Below, piece by piece: positions 10,332 to 22,800 of a stretch of 64,000 nt of DNA; the stretch's first letter is position 1; the number at the start of each line of letters is the position of its first letter. The notes beneath the pieces are model-generated. The model saw only the letters and a list, made by a program, of their open reading frames with translations, did no database searches and was not told where the DNA came from. The DNA comes from Odobenus rosmarus divergens (lineage: Eukaryota; Chordata; Mammalia; Carnivora; Odobenidae), in the NCBI RefSeq assembly GCF_000321225.1, contig NW_004450582.1, positions 78,145-142,144 on the forward strand, written 5' to 3'. A program made the translations under genes and the position numbers.

Positions 10332-11299
10332 GGTGAATGACTAAATATTTTCCCTCTAAGATCATAAATAAGTCAATAATATCCATTGCCACCACTTGTA
10401 GAGAAATTGTAGTGGAGATTCTCAACAGATCAATAAGGGAATAAAGAAATGAAAGCATATAAATTAGAAATAAATAATATCCTTATTGATAGATAAAATG
10501 AATATCTACTCAAAAATCCTAAGAAATCTACAGAAGAAAGCTATGAGAAATTACAAGTGAATTTATCAAAATCACAGTAAACAAAGTTAATATGCAAAAT
10601 TAAACTATATTTTATATAATGCCAATGAACAACTGAAAATTGAAATAAAAATATACCATGTACAATAGCATCAAAAATCATGAAATTTCAGGAGCTCAAT
10701 TGTAATAACACAAGATCAAGCCACTGAAGACTATAATTCACTGCTGCCAGATATTAAAGAAAACTTAAAGAAATGAAGAGAAATTCCATATTCATGAATT
10801 GGAAGATAAAATAATCTCAAGATGTCAGTTATCTCCAATTTGATCTGTGGATTCAATGCAAACCCAATTAATTCCTAGAATTCTCTTTTAAGAAATTTGG
10901 CAAGTTGATTATATAATTTATTTAGAAATACAAAAAACCTAAACTAGTCACCAATTACTCCAGTATTCATGGAATCATGGATGAATCTCAAAATATGCTA
11001 ATTGACAAAAACACACAGAGAAACCATGAATGATTCTTTTTACATAAAGTTCTAGAGAAGAACAAAAATATAGTAACTGAAAGCATACCAGTGGTTTTAA
11101 AGGATGGGGGTCAGGAGGATGGGATTGATTACAAGCGAGCCTGTGTGAACCTTTGGGGAGATAGTAATGTTCCATATCATGATTTTGTTGATTAAACAAC
11201 CATGCATATTTGTACAAATTTGTTGACTTGTACATGTAAAATAAGTAAATTTATATTATGTTAATATACTTCAATAAAGCTGATTAAAAATAATTTGAA

Positions 11300-11719
11300 T
11301 ATAATACACAATGGGAAAAAGACAGTCTTTTCAATAAATCGTGCTGGGAAATTGGACAGCTACATGCAAAAGAATGACACTAGACCACTTTCTTACACCA
11401 TACACAAAAATAAATTCAAAATGGATTAGAGAACTAAATGTGAGACCCTAAACCATAAAACTCCTAAAAGAAACATAGCCAGTAATCTCTTGAACATGGC
11501 CTGAGCTGCATATTTATGGATGTGTCTCAGACAAGGGAAACATAAACTATTGAGACTACACCAAAATAAAGAGCTTTTTCATGGCAAAGGAAAAATGAAA
11601 AGGAACAAAATGAAAAGGCAACCTACTGAATCGGAGAAGATATTTGCAAATGATATACTTGAGAAGGGGTTAACGTCCAAAATGTGTAAAGAAATTTACA
11701 ACTCAATACTAAAAAGAAT

Positions 11720-11760
<41 letters not shown>

Positions 11761-12565
11761 GGGCAGAAGATCTGAATAGACATTTTTCCAAAGAAGACAT
11801 ACAAATGGCCAACAGACACAGATAGCTGAACATCACCAATCATCAGGGAATCAAAAATCAAAACCACAATGAGATATCACCTCACACCAATAAGAATGGC
11901 TAGAACCAAAAAGACAAGAAATAACAAATGTTGGCAAGAATGTAGAAAATAGGGAATTGTGCCTTGTTAGTGGGAATGTAAATTGGCACAGCTGGTGTGG
12001 AGGAAGTATGGAGGTTCCTCAAAAAAATTAAAAATAGAACTACCATATGACCCAGTGATTCCACTACTGAGTATTTACCCAAGAAAATGAAAGCACTAAT
12101 TTGAAAAGATACATGTACCCCATATTTATTGCAGCATTATCTACAATAACCAAGATAATGGAAGCAACCCCAATGTCCATCAATACATGAATGGATAAAG
12201 CAGATGTGGAAGACAAATACAATGGAATATTACTCAGCCATAAAAAAGAATGCTATCTTGCCACTTAATGCAACAACACAAATGAACTAGAGTGTATTAT
12301 GCTAAGTGAAATAAATCAAACCAGGAAAGACAAATACTATATGATTTCACTTATATGTGGCATCTAAAAAACAAAACAAATGAACAAACAAACAAAAAAA
12401 TAAAACCAGACACATAAATACAGAGAACGAATTGATGGTTGCCAGAGAGGGGGAGGTGGGACAATGGGGATTAAGAGGTGAAAACTTCTAGTTATAATAC
12501 AAATAAGTCACAAAGATGAAAAGTATAGCACAGGGAATATAGTCAATAAAATAATAATTGAATAA
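11300..12565 (+). mobile_element. L1 LINE, ORF2 3' part and partial 3' UTR
   Basis: Begins in the ORF2 segment 'tcttttcaataaatcgtgct' and runs through 'caaagaagacatacaaatgg', 'gtggaggaagtatggaggtt' and 'gattccactactgagtattt' to a 3' UTR ('gatggttgccagagaggggg', 'agcacagggaatatagtcaa'). The usual last part of the 3' UTR is missing. Stops and indels abolish coding. Confidence 0.85.
11722..11760 (+). repeat. (AAAT)n microsatellite inside L1
   Basis: About ten AAAT units within the L1 ORF2 remnant, where an A-rich coding tract expanded. Confidence 0.95.
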
Positions 12566-13416
12566 AATTTGAGGAGACCAAATTTAATACAAAATTTAAG
12601 AATGTTGATGTGGTAGGGATTTGACAAGACAAATCTACCTTAACATTTCCTAAAAGTATATAATCCTGGATAAATGAATAAGTGAAAGTATGAATAAATG
12701 AATGTTACAGTGAATGAATAATAGAGAATATATAAACACAGTAGGAGCAATCAACAGTAGTTGCTTCATAATCAGAAAACAATAAAAATATGTGTAGTTC
12801 TGATGTCATAATTTGGAGTTACACATACTAAGATACCTTTTATAAATGTATATCCAATTATTTATATGAAAGAGCTAGAAAAGCAATTTTATTGATCAAA
12901 CCAACAAGTTCATTATCTATGTTCAGATGAAGGCAGAGAAAAGGAATTTTGTGTCTAAGATTCAAGCAAGTTCATTATCTATGCTCAGAGGAAGGTGGAG
13001 AAAAGGTATTTTGTTTCACTTATGACCAAAATTTCTAATACTAAAATAATTTGGCATGCTACTATTTCATTTGGGAAATACAGTTTCCCAAAATACCAAT
13101 TTAGCTATTTTTATATTAAAGTGATACTGATAAAATATCTGTCACAAATACGAGATTTTCCAAACTTGGGCACTGCAGTCAAAACCTCCATATGGCAAGC
13201 AAAGCCAGAAATAGCTAATATTATAATAGAAAAAAATATATATAATCCTTTAAAGGAAAACCATTTAGACATAATCCTTTGCAAACATCACCATCACTTC
13301 TACTCACTTCTTTTACAGATTATAAAATGAAAATTTAGAAATGTATATTCAGTTAGCTAAACTCACAGTATGGCAGAGCACAGGTAGGAAGCCAAAATTA
13401 GGTTCTTATCAGAATG
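12566..13416. other. Unassigned AT-rich sequence
   Basis: No repeat family recognised apart from a local imperfect duplication at 12905-13015. The 111-codon plus-strand frame at 12995-13330 has no recognisable domain. Confidence 0.4.
12905..13015 (+). repeat. Imperfect tandem duplication, about 62-bp period
   Basis: CAAGTTCATTATCTATG starts at 12905 and again at 12967, followed by similar text (CAGATGAAGGCAGAGAAAAGG versus CAGAGGAAGGTGGAGAAAAGG up to the TATTTTGT end). Two diverged copies. Confidence 0.8.
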
Positions 13417-13647
13417 GGTTTTTTTTTGTTTTTTTGTGTGTTTTTTGTTTGTTTATTTTGGTTTGGTTTTTTGAGAGAGAGCACGAGGCGGGGAGGAACA
13501 GAGGGAGAGAGAGAAAGAGAAATCTCAAACAGGCTCCATGCCCAGCTTGGAGACTGATGTGGGGCTTGATTTCATGACCCTGAGATCATGACCTGAGCCA
13601 AATTCAAGAGTTGGAAGCTTAACCGACTGAGCCACCCAGGCACCCCT
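13417..13647 (-). mobile_element. Can-SINE with long T/G-rich tail
   Basis: Minus-strand copy with an unusually long T-rich tail interrupted by G (13419-13472). Flanking TCAGAATG at about 13409 and 13648. Confidence 0.92.
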
Positions 13648-13654
13648 CAGAATG

Positions 13655-14758
13655 TTCCTTTAACAATGCCATGCTGCCTCTTATATTCATCAAAACATGA
13701 TTCAATTGGGAATAGGCAATGCTAACATTATAAAACATATCTCTAAGCACATCCTGGGAAATCACAAACTTACTCCTTTAGATTTAGAGCAGGCCCTGGG
13801 GCAGATTTGTAGTTTCTGTCAAATGCAACAAGTCTTTCAGCAGTCAAATTACACCTACCTCACACATTTTCCAAAGTTGAAAAATCATGGATCCCAAGCA
13901 ATGACTGACAAGAATGGAATGTAAAACAAACCCAAGACCAATACCAAAACTAGATGTTAAAGGAATAAAAAGCCAAATCGCAAGGTATGGATAATAGACG
14001 TATTGTAAGCTTTCAATGCAGTGTTTAAAGATAGATAATTTATGTGGGTAAAATGCTCTTTAATGCATTTACAGGGATAGCCAAATTGTTATCTAAATAT
14101 CATTGACATCTCGTTACTATACAAATGTAGTATGTTGTACTCTTTTGAAAGAAAAGATGATATTTCAAGCAAATTCAGAACATATCACAAATTTAATCAC
14201 TTCATAAAATATTTACTTAGCAATATAGTGTAAAGAAGGAAGACTGTTTTGCAAAATAGTATAGTTTATATATTTGTCTTGAAAAAAATACCTTTGCTTA
14301 GCCTTTTTTGTAACATAGTTTGAATGCAAAGTAATAAATTCTTAATAAATACTTTATGTCCTCAGAATGTTTTAGAAATGATTTTTGTGTTGTTGGAAGC
14401 AGAGTATATGAAATAAATTTTCTTGAATAGATTATTTTGATTTTTTAATCTGGTATACTTTGGTAAATTATTATCGTTGAAATGTGAAGGGAGGAACAAG
14501 TTCAAAGGAAATCATAGTAGATATTATTTTTAAGGAAGTCATTATTGTATACATATTATCTCTATAATATTTAAATCTAAAAGGATATATTTTATAGAAT
14601 TTAAAGATGATGAAACAGAAACTTAGAAAATAAACTCCCTAAAATCATCACAGTAAATTGGGATTCTGAATTAATCTTCTCCTAACTCTGATGTGCTAAT
14701 ATTTTAGAGAGTTGTCAGAGGATCTCTTGGAGCAAGTCTTTTTTATGGGAAAGGGTTG
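13655..14758. other. Unassigned AT-rich sequence
   Basis: No repeat or gene recognised. The 75-codon frame at 13697-13924 has no known domain. Confidence 0.4.
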
Positions 14759-15108
14759 TTGGAATGGTTAATTCTATATGTCAACTTGGCTAGTCCATAT
14801 TCCCCAGATACTTGGTCAAACATTCGTCTTGATGTTGCTGCAAGGATATTTTTTTAGATGAGATTAACATTTCAATCAGTAGACTTTGAATAAAGTAGAT
14901 CACCCTCCATAATGTGTATGGGCCAATCAGTTAAAGGCTTTAAGAGAAAAAAGACTGACATTCCCAAAGAGTGAATTCAGGCTGTAGTCTGCCTACAACA
15001 TCAACTCTTCCCTGATTTTCCAACCTGACAGCCCTCCCTGCAGTTTAGGCTTGCCAGCCTCCACAGTTGTATGAAGAGTCACTTCTTTCAGTTGCTCCCT
15101 CTTATTCT

Positions 15109-15144
<36 letters not shown>

Positions 15145-15186
15145 CTTCTCTTAGGTCTCTTTCTCTGGAGAACCCTGACTAATACA
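14759..15186 (+). mobile_element. ERVL-type solo LTR (MLT2-like)
   Basis: Shows 'atggttaattctatatgtca', 'aacttggctagtcc', 'agatgagattaacatttcaa', 'aaggctttaagagaaaaaag' and the end 'ttctctggagaaccctgact' plus AATACA. This order is typical of MLT2-type ERVL LTRs. No internal retroviral sequence adjoins it, so it is a solo LTR. An (AC)n tract sits in its 3' part. Confidence 0.75.
15110..15142 (+). repeat. (AC)n microsatellite inside the LTR
   Basis: About 16 uninterrupted AC units inside the MLT2-like LTR. Confidence 0.97.
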
Positions 15187-17391
15187 GTTCCCCATATCTT
15201 ATCAAAGCCCACTGAATGCCTTTCCCCTCACCTGCCTGCTTAAATTTACATGAGCTAATTCAGTACACAAATCATAGCCTGCCACATAAGATCAATATAT
15301 GATGTAGACATAATATTGTTACACCAGGAAATGCCTTAAGTGTTAATAGCAATGTAAAGTACATTACTAAAAATCTCTTTGAAACAAATCTATGTAAAAT
15401 AAGGTATGGAAATTGTGAAAGTCTTTTTAAAATGTAACAATTGGCCAATATGAAAATTAAATGTCTGTGGGAGTCAACTTGAGTTATACTTATCCACTCA
15501 GTATTTGGCAAAATTTCAGTTATGCATGACTAATTCTCTGAAAATATGTATTTAAATGAGCAAGTACTTCTGACTTTGAGCTCCAAAAGAATTCCGTGGG
15601 CTATATATAGTTGATGAAAATTTCAAAAAGAATAAAAACTTTCACCAAACCAAATGCTATTATGAAATTTGACCCATAACTGATATTATACTACCATCTA
15701 TGTCTTATTCATTTGAGTGTACAATTGGGTGAATATGAAGTAAAAAAATTAAAGGTAAACCTGAAGTTAGAGAGCAAGTTTAGATTATATGAGAAAATAA
15801 TCAACACAGATTATTTTTCATCTTGAGTTTGGCCACAGTATTGCTGGCATGCCCTTTTGGTTTTACCACTCTTCCGGCTATGTCTATCTTCCATCAAAGC
15901 CACCTTGTAAACACAGTAGACTCAGTAACTAGACTCAGTGTTTTCTATGTCAGATCAAGTCATCTTGTATTGAAAAATTTCTGCCTTATTGCTAAGACCT
16001 GATCCCTTTTTTGCGTCCAATTCTAATTCTAGATAGTAGATATTTCCTTCCTTCCTTCCTTTTTTCCTTTTTTTTTTTTCTTCTCCCTTCTCCCTTTCTG
16101 ATAGCAAACTGATTTCATTTTAGAAAACTGTGCCATTGGGTGCAATGCTGGTAGCCCAGTAAATTCAAATACCATGTTCTTCTGCTACAAAAACAAATAG
16201 TCCCCAAGATTCTAACAAAACCTTCCTTGGAGACCCCTCATATGGTCAAGAGGTAGGGCTTAGACCTAACTTTAGCCAAATGACTTGTCAGCACTTGAAT
16301 CTTGAGCTGAATCACACAGAAAATAAATAATTGGAGACCATTCACTTCTGTGGTGGTATCCTGAAAGTGGTGTTGTTCCTATCCTATCACGATTCTCTAT
16401 CTGTTCTCTTTCCTATCTTAATTCTATATCTAATTCTCTTGCCTTTCCATCAGTTCAGTGAGATAACACAATTTCAGTGAGATAACACAACTCTTGAATA
16501 GATTATTTACTTAACTAGTTTATTGTGGAATTTAAACTCACTGGAAAATAAACATGACTGGTTTTATTATTCAACAATAAATGCAACCCCCAGCTGTATT
16601 GTGCCTAATCTCCTTTCCCATAGTAGGTTCCTTAATAACATCTTAATCATGTTCTATAACTTTTAAGAAAATGTTTGTAACCAGACTGTAGATGGCATTG
16701 AATATTCAGTTCTATTCACTTTTAAAACTTAACTCTCAAATGTGATTCAAAAATATTCTCTTCCCTCAAAAATATTCTTCACCCTCCCCTGGTGCAGGCT
16801 AGAGCTATGGACTTGACTATTTGAAATGGATAACATGAAGTATCATGTGGCTTTCTCTTTAGAGGTGTGATATGAGGTGTGACAGCTTCTCTCTTTTTCT
16901 AGGAACCAACTCCTTTTCTATTGGTAAAAGAGAGGAGGAACATAGGGAGGTACAGCTCTCCTAACTTTATCCCACTGTAGCTGGTTTGTCGGGTTCTTCA
17001 TGAACTCATTTTTGTTCAGTCTGGTCTTGTCTGACATTTATATTTACTCCTCATATGGAGATACTGATGCACATATTGTGCTTGGGTTCCTTGAAGTAAT
17101 GTTCAGATTCACCCTGATGGCCTCCAAAACTGAAGATCCCTCTAGAAGATGATCTATTCCTTTTTGGCCCTACCACTGGTACTATTCCCCAAATTTCACT
17201 GGACTGAGCATCATATTTTTTTAACCCAACAGTCATTCAGTCAGTCCAATGGCTTGTGACCCTCCACTAACATCTGAACTCTTTCAATTGTGTCCATGGT
17301 AACTACTGCAGAATTCTTCCATATGCCTAAAATATTGGAAAGCTTGTTTGGTGGTTAACTCCTCCTTCCCATGCACATGGCATTGTGATTA
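15187..17391. other. Unassigned sequence
   Basis: No family named with confidence. Small features: a TTCC run at about 16047-16066 leading into a T-run, and a direct duplication of TTCAGTGAGATAACACAA at about 16454-16490. No gene features. Confidence 0.4.
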
Positions 17392-17850
17392 TGATGGTTA
17401 ATTTATGTATCAACTTGACTGGACATGGGGCACCCAAATTAAACAATATTTCAGGTGTGTCTGCAATGGTGTTTCAGATGAGATTAGCATTTGAGTCTAC
17501 AGCCATACCACCCTGAACGCGCCCGATCTCGTCTGATCTCGGAAGCTAAGCAGGGTCGGGCCTGGTTAGTACTTGGATGGGAGATTAGCATTTGAATTAG
17601 TGAACTCAGTAAAGCAGATTGACCTCCTCAGTATTGTATCCATCATCCAGTCCATTAAGAACCTGAATCAAACAAAAAAGTAGCAGAAGGAGGAACTCAT
17701 TCTCTACCTGACTATTAATTTGGGACTTCAAGCTTCTTCTCCCCTGAGACTTACACCATTGATCCTCCAGTTCTAAAAAATATACTACTTGTTTTCCTGT
17801 GTCAATATCTTATATTGGTTCTGTTTCTCTGGAGAACTCTGATTAATACA
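17392..17850 (+). mobile_element. ERVL-type solo LTR (MLT2/LTR16-like), host of a 5S insertion
   Basis: Starts TGATGGTTAATTTATG, has 'caacttgactggacatgggg', 'gtaaagcagattgacctcc' and ends 'ctctggagaactctgattaa' plus TACA. This is the same LTR class as the copy at 14.76 kb. It is interrupted at 17495-17595 by a 5S rRNA fragment and one copy of a duplicated 15-mer. Confidence 0.7.
17495..17580 (+). pseudogene. 5S rRNA retropseudogene, 3'-truncated and tailless
   Basis: The 86 bases equal nucleotides 1-86 of mammalian 5S rRNA with one difference, G7 to A at a CpG. The start is exactly at +1 (GTCTAC). The 3' end stops at ...TACTTGGATGG, so the last third of 5S is absent, including part of the internal promoter's C-box and the terminator. 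Perfect 15-bp copies of GAGATTAGCATTTGA flank it (17480-17494 and 17581-17595) and there is no A-tail. The right-hand duplication begins GAGA, which is also nucleotides 87-90 of 5S. This suggests L1-type reverse transcription primed inside the RNA through 4-nt pairing. A transcribed 5S gene is very unlikely because its terminator and promoter end are missing. Confidence 0.95.
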
Positions 17851-19503
17851 ATCATGATACCTTTAAATTATCTGTCATAATCGTAAGCACAAAATTGGGC
17901 ATCAATCTCTGTTCAACTATGTCTAAAGTTTAGGAGAAACATATTAAGCACATCTATTCTTTAAAATGCTCATGGTAGACCGAAAATGGCAAAGAGATTC
18001 TTAGATTCCAGAATGCTTTTATAGGATTTCCCATACCATACTCAGCTTCTGGGGCAAACCAAGAGAAACTTAACTGTTGTGCAGCTCTTCAGGTAGGCAG
18101 ACAGATAGTGAGATGTCCATTTGCAAAGACAACACTAATCTCCAACAGTATTTCTACTGGTGCTCACCTTATGTGGCTCTGGGTAAGAAAATGCCCTCTT
18201 GAGAAGAGGAGAGAATACCTTTTCAACAGGAACTCTTCACTCCTCTCAAAATTACCTATGCGTTTTCCTTTCTGCTCTTATTGACTGGGTTGTAGGAAAC
18301 CAACACATAGAAAAATGTAGAGTATTTGGAATTAGTTATCTGGCCAAGATGGGATAGAAAGCAGAGAAATTCCTATTCATATTCTAGGTGGTTCTGAGTG
18401 GAACAAACAGACAAAACTTCTAATTAAGCTTGTTTATGACTCTTTGTGTACCTATTGAGTGTAAGAATCTGGATAAAGGGCTTGGATAATTTCTGCCATT
18501 GAAAATATGAAATGTGTGAGATATCTCAAGACAGTAGGATAGGGATGTTGCTATCAATGACATTAGATATGTTAATAACTGAACATGGTTAAATTTCTAG
18601 ATTTTCACATCAAAGCAAAGAGTGCAGTTCAGGAAGTTTTCTACATTAAGAAATTTTATTTTGTTTAACTGTAAGGTTTTTTCCAGATTGCTGGGGGAAG
18701 AAAATCCAGGGACTGATTTTTGAGATTGCTGAATTTTAATCACAGTAGAATTTACAGGTTTGCCTTATGTGCATTGACTGGGAAAGAGGGTGAGCCCAAC
18801 AATTTGGGAGTATCTGAGAGAAGTTAGAGTATTCAGATCATACTAATCCCCTACAGCACACTAAAACATGTATTACTCTTCCATTACCTGAGGAAGCACT
18901 TTTTTCTTCCCTTGCTTGTTAAGAATGTATTATTTTTTTCTTGAAGAGGAACTAAGACATTACTTGACAAAGGTTTCTTATGGAAGGGAATAAATTATTC
19001 ATTTTCCAGTCACATTTGCTGACAAACTCACAAGGAACAGCTTAAAACTGTGTGATGAAACTGATCTGGTCACAGCAAGAAAGTTCAGCTACTGACTGAA
19101 AAGAAGGGTTTCATACCCCATTGAGGAGTTCTTTATCCCTGAGAGATCACTGACAATTTCTGGATATAACCTGCAAAAAACTTTTTTAGCATATGTGTAA
19201 AAGTAGGCTAGAAAATCCTTATCTTTTCATGTATGCAAAAGCCCATTGGTTTGATTGTGTACTGATAAGAAAAACTATTCCTCAGGATACAGCAGAAGGG
19301 TGAAAGGCACCATTTTTGCATGTTTGGAGGATGGTTCTGAATGTGGCAGCTGTAGAGACAATTTTCAAATGAGACCAGAAACTTCACAATTTTGATAGGA
19401 GTAGCAGTTTATGTGTGGCTTTCAGTTGATCTAGGAAGCTCCATCTAGGGCCTGTTTTTTTACATCATCCAACAATTCTGTGAGCTATTTCTTGGCTGTA
19501 TTT
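17851..19503. other. Unassigned sequence
   Basis: About 1.65 kb with no repeat family, gene or RNA recognised. Confidence 0.4.
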
Positions 19504-19516
19504 TGTGCCTTTTTTC

Positions 19517-19716
19517 TTTTTTCTTTTTTTAAAGATTTTATTTGTTTATTTGAGAGAGAGAATGAGATAGAGAGAGCATGAGAGGGGGGAGGGTCAGAGG
19601 GAGAAGCAGACTCCCTGCTGAGCAGGGAGCCCATTGCGGGACTCGATCCCGGGACTCCAGGATCATGACCTGAGGCGAAGGCAGCCACTTAACCAACTGA
19701 GCCACTCAGGCGCCCA
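19517..19716 (-). mobile_element. Can-SINE
   Basis: Young-looking minus-strand copy of the GAGAGGGGGGAGGGTCAGAGG subfamily. Flanked by TGTGCCTTTTTTC (19504-19516) and TGCGCCTTTTTTC (19717-19729). Shares unusual bases with the copy at 9182-9370. Confidence 0.96.
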
Positions 19717-19729
19717 TGCGCCTTTTTTC

Positions 19730-21299
19730 ATAAACTAACTAGAAAAGAGTCTCCACAATTGAACCCCATGTACAGAGTCACTAAATAAATACCCTCGTAT
19801 GAGTAGCCCTCTCCAACATAGGTGTTGCTTTAACAGTTTAATCATGATTGGATCTAACTTCACCCTCTAACTATGCAAAAACAGAGGCATATGGTTGGGA
19901 AAACAATGAACCAAAGAGTTAAGGAAAATCAAGTATTATCCCAAAGTGGAAGGTGAATATAAGTGAGAGAGGAAAACAAATAATATTTTCCACTTTTTCC
20001 AGAATACTAGAATGTAATACTGTATGAAAATGCCCATACTTATAGTTCAGAATCCCTTAGTTAGAGAAGTATATTTCTCAGAGGTGTTAAGAACAGCCTC
20101 AATGAATGAGGGAGGGGAGAGGGATTGTAAATGGAGATCTAGTCTTTGGGAAATGCTCAGCAGATCTAACTTACTCATGGAAATTTGATATGAACTTTGA
20201 AGAAAAATGGTCTTAGAAGAAGAAATATAAATAAATAATATTTTAGAATAATTTAAATAGGCATCCTTTCATGCTATTTGCTGCTTCCAACTCTGCAACC
20301 AGGGCTATTCCTTTTTTTTTTTTTTTTTTACCTCTGTTTAACTCATACCCATAACTAGGTAAACTTCTGTTTTTCAAAAATGATAAAAGCTTTCAATTTT
20401 ACAGATGTATGAAATAATGTGGATTTTCCCCAGTTTCTTTTTTTTAATATAATTTGTAACTTGCTCTTATAGTCTGACTGTATATAGGCCTACTCAGATA
20501 TAGTTAAATATATCTAAACTTCAAGTTTCTTTGATGACTAGGGGCCCTTGGTGATCTATACGAACATAATGGAAAGAGCATAGTTTGGCAGAAAGTAGTT
20601 ATACAAAAGTAATAGTTTTATATATATGTAACCTTGGCAAGTTACAATTTTCTCTTAAGTTTTATATTCTAAATATATACAGTGATGAAAATTTTCCAAT
20701 CTTCAAAGTTGTCCATGGGGAAAAAAATACACAGAATTGCTTTAAAATGTAAAACACCATAAAATGTAAAATACACACACACACACACACAGTGGGTGGA
20801 TGGACAGGGGTTGTGAATGGGTGCATGTATGTATGGGTGTTGGTATGTGTGTGTATAAAATCAAGGTGAAGGCATCAATCAAAATTCCATCGGCCTTGTT
20901 GGGAGCATTGGCAAGCAAAGGAATGAGAGGGAATTGTCACTAGGACTCAAATTAGACTCCAGAAGAAGCTAACAAAGTTGACAATTTATTTTTCATTTTG
21001 TTGTAACAGAGAGCTCTAAAACAAGATTGTGGATACAAATTCTTGTATATTCTATGTGAATGCAAATTGCTTTAATCCTTCTGATAGATATAGAAAAGAA
21101 CACATATACCAGATCAAAAGCCACATACCATGTACCTGAGGCTGTGGCAGTTTGCTTTAGAAAATATATCCAGCACAGCAAATACTATCAGAGCTACTAC
21201 TTAGTTAAACTTAGGGTATTCGGTTGTCATCTGCCACGATCTAACTAGTTTTTGCAGGAGCTAGATTGCTAAATTAAACGGAGATATATGATGGATTGC
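19730..21299. other. Unassigned sequence with simple repeats
   Basis: Contains a T-run near 20312-20330, an (AC)n tract at 20772-20790 and a (TG)-rich patch at about 20820-20855. Otherwise nothing recognised. Confidence 0.4.
20772..20790 (+). repeat. (AC)n microsatellite
   Basis: About nine AC units after TAAAAT. Confidence 0.95.
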
Positions 21300-22800
21300 A
21301 TTATCCTTTCATTGTTTGTCTTTGATGGTACTAATTTTACCATTTCCCTTGGAATACAACATCATTTCTTACTTCTCTTTTCCAGAGAGGGAACAGTTTT
21401 AGGAGATCCCACTTGGCCTTTCCTACTAAAATAGCCTTTACATCATATGGTAAGGAACAAATGTGAGGGATCTGCCCACTGCTTAGTATTTCCATTATAC
21501 ATTTTAGAAATAGGGATATAACCACTTGGAGGATTTGGTTGACCCCAGTATAAGATGGACCTAGGCCAGTAGTTCAATGTAGTTAGTTGGTAGGTTTCTT
21601 TAGTATTTAGTAGACCCATTGAACCCTGCCCATTTCCCTGAGTCTGCAGATCCATTTTCCACAGTTTTACATAACAGTTTGGCAATTTATTTTATTTAAT
21701 ATGGGCCATTTTTTCAAAGGTTCTAAAAATTATCTCAAAATTCATATTAGAATCATGTCCCTGGCACTGGTCAGGAGAGAGTGCCTGCATATCAACAAAG
21801 TCTTCCTTATCCAATTTTGTATTCCATCCCTCTAGATCTAGTAGCCTCAGGATCCACCACCAGGAATAGTCTCCGTATACTTGACAGTATGTATTAGCCA
21901 ACTACTATAACTCCTTTGATATATACTCCTTATATTCCTTTAGCAGAGCCAACACTTCTGCATGTGAATCATGCTAAGATTTAACATTTATGAGTCTGAT
22001 GACCATAAAGAGGGATTGAAGGTAGATTCAGAGGAAAGCAAGCATTATCTTTTAGGGCGCCTGACACATTTGGTGTTTCTACATAGTATTCAAAGAAGGG
22101 AAGATATCCATCTTCAAACAAGGTGGAGTAGTTTACTCCTACAGGCCTCAGGAGTTAGGGAGATCTTGGGATCAAGTTTCCTCAGTGTATTTATTCACGT
22201 ATCTCCATTTCACATGTTAGAGTCCAACTCCTTTCATATTACGAACCTGAATTTGGCATTGGAGATCTTCCAGGGCTAATATTTCAGCTTTTTATTCCAA
22301 CCTAATAATGAAGTCCTGGGGTCAGACTTCTACTCTGCCATTCAGCTATTGGAGGTAAATGTCTCTTTAAATACCTCCAGGTACACTATCTAACTCAGAT
22401 TTTGCTTTAATTTATAATTAATCATTCTGAATCTGTTATTTTCTTTCTTCACATCATTAATTCTACTAATCCACAGGAACCCAATTTCATAAGCTTTCTA
22501 ATTATCCCCATGCCTATTAATACCACAGAGATTACACAATATCTCTGTCCAGTGCATCTCACCAAGTTTACCACAGTTGAAATTCTCAGTAATGCCACTG
22601 ATATAGCTCAACTTTTCACTAGTGATGGGACATAACTTTCAGCCACTGGTGGTTGATCCAACTTCAGAATTCCATCCTTACTACTTACTTCTTAGGACCT
22701 TTCCTGGTACTAATTATCTTAGGTTGAATTCTCTAGAAGCAAGCATTAGACAAGGATTCACATGCACATTATTTATTAAAGGAATATTCTTCAAAAAAAA
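21300..22800 (-). mobile_element. Possible MaLR internal region (degenerate)
   Basis: On the minus strand the order of phrases (a diverged 'gaatacaaaattggataagg', 'gacatgattctaat', 'ggaaaatggatctgcagac', 'tactggggtcaaccaaatcc', 'gtaaaggctattttagtagg') resembles internal MaLR sequence as I remember it. The minus frames at 21337-21525, 21443-21685 and 21692-21901 fall here but are in different phases with stops. No flanking LTR was identified. It could instead be another old interspersed repeat. Confidence 0.4.

Larger units (their letters stand above)
6785..11292 (+). mobile_element. Ancient L1, ORF2 and 3' UTR (interrupted by seven SINEs)
   Basis: Segments in order match old L1 sequence: the inter-ORF stretch with 'aaggattcagttgtaagtttcttac', ORF2 endonuclease region ('aatacatgaagcaaaaactt', 'agaacactctactaaacagc'), reverse transcriptase region to 9650 ('gttgagtttatcctcaac', 'ggtttaacattcaaaa'), then RT/C-terminal debris and a 3' UTR ending 'cttcaataaagctgattaaaa'. 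Every frame has many stops. SINEs interrupt it between 8421 and 10331. Confidence 0.8.

Noticed and set aside
12995..13330. 111-codon plus-strand frame as a gene
   Set aside because: AT-rich chance frame rich in Ile, Lys and Asn, no domain, no splice or promoter context.
17495..17580. A functional 5S rRNA gene
   Set aside because: Only nucleotides 1-86 are present; part of the C-box and the T-run terminator are missing.
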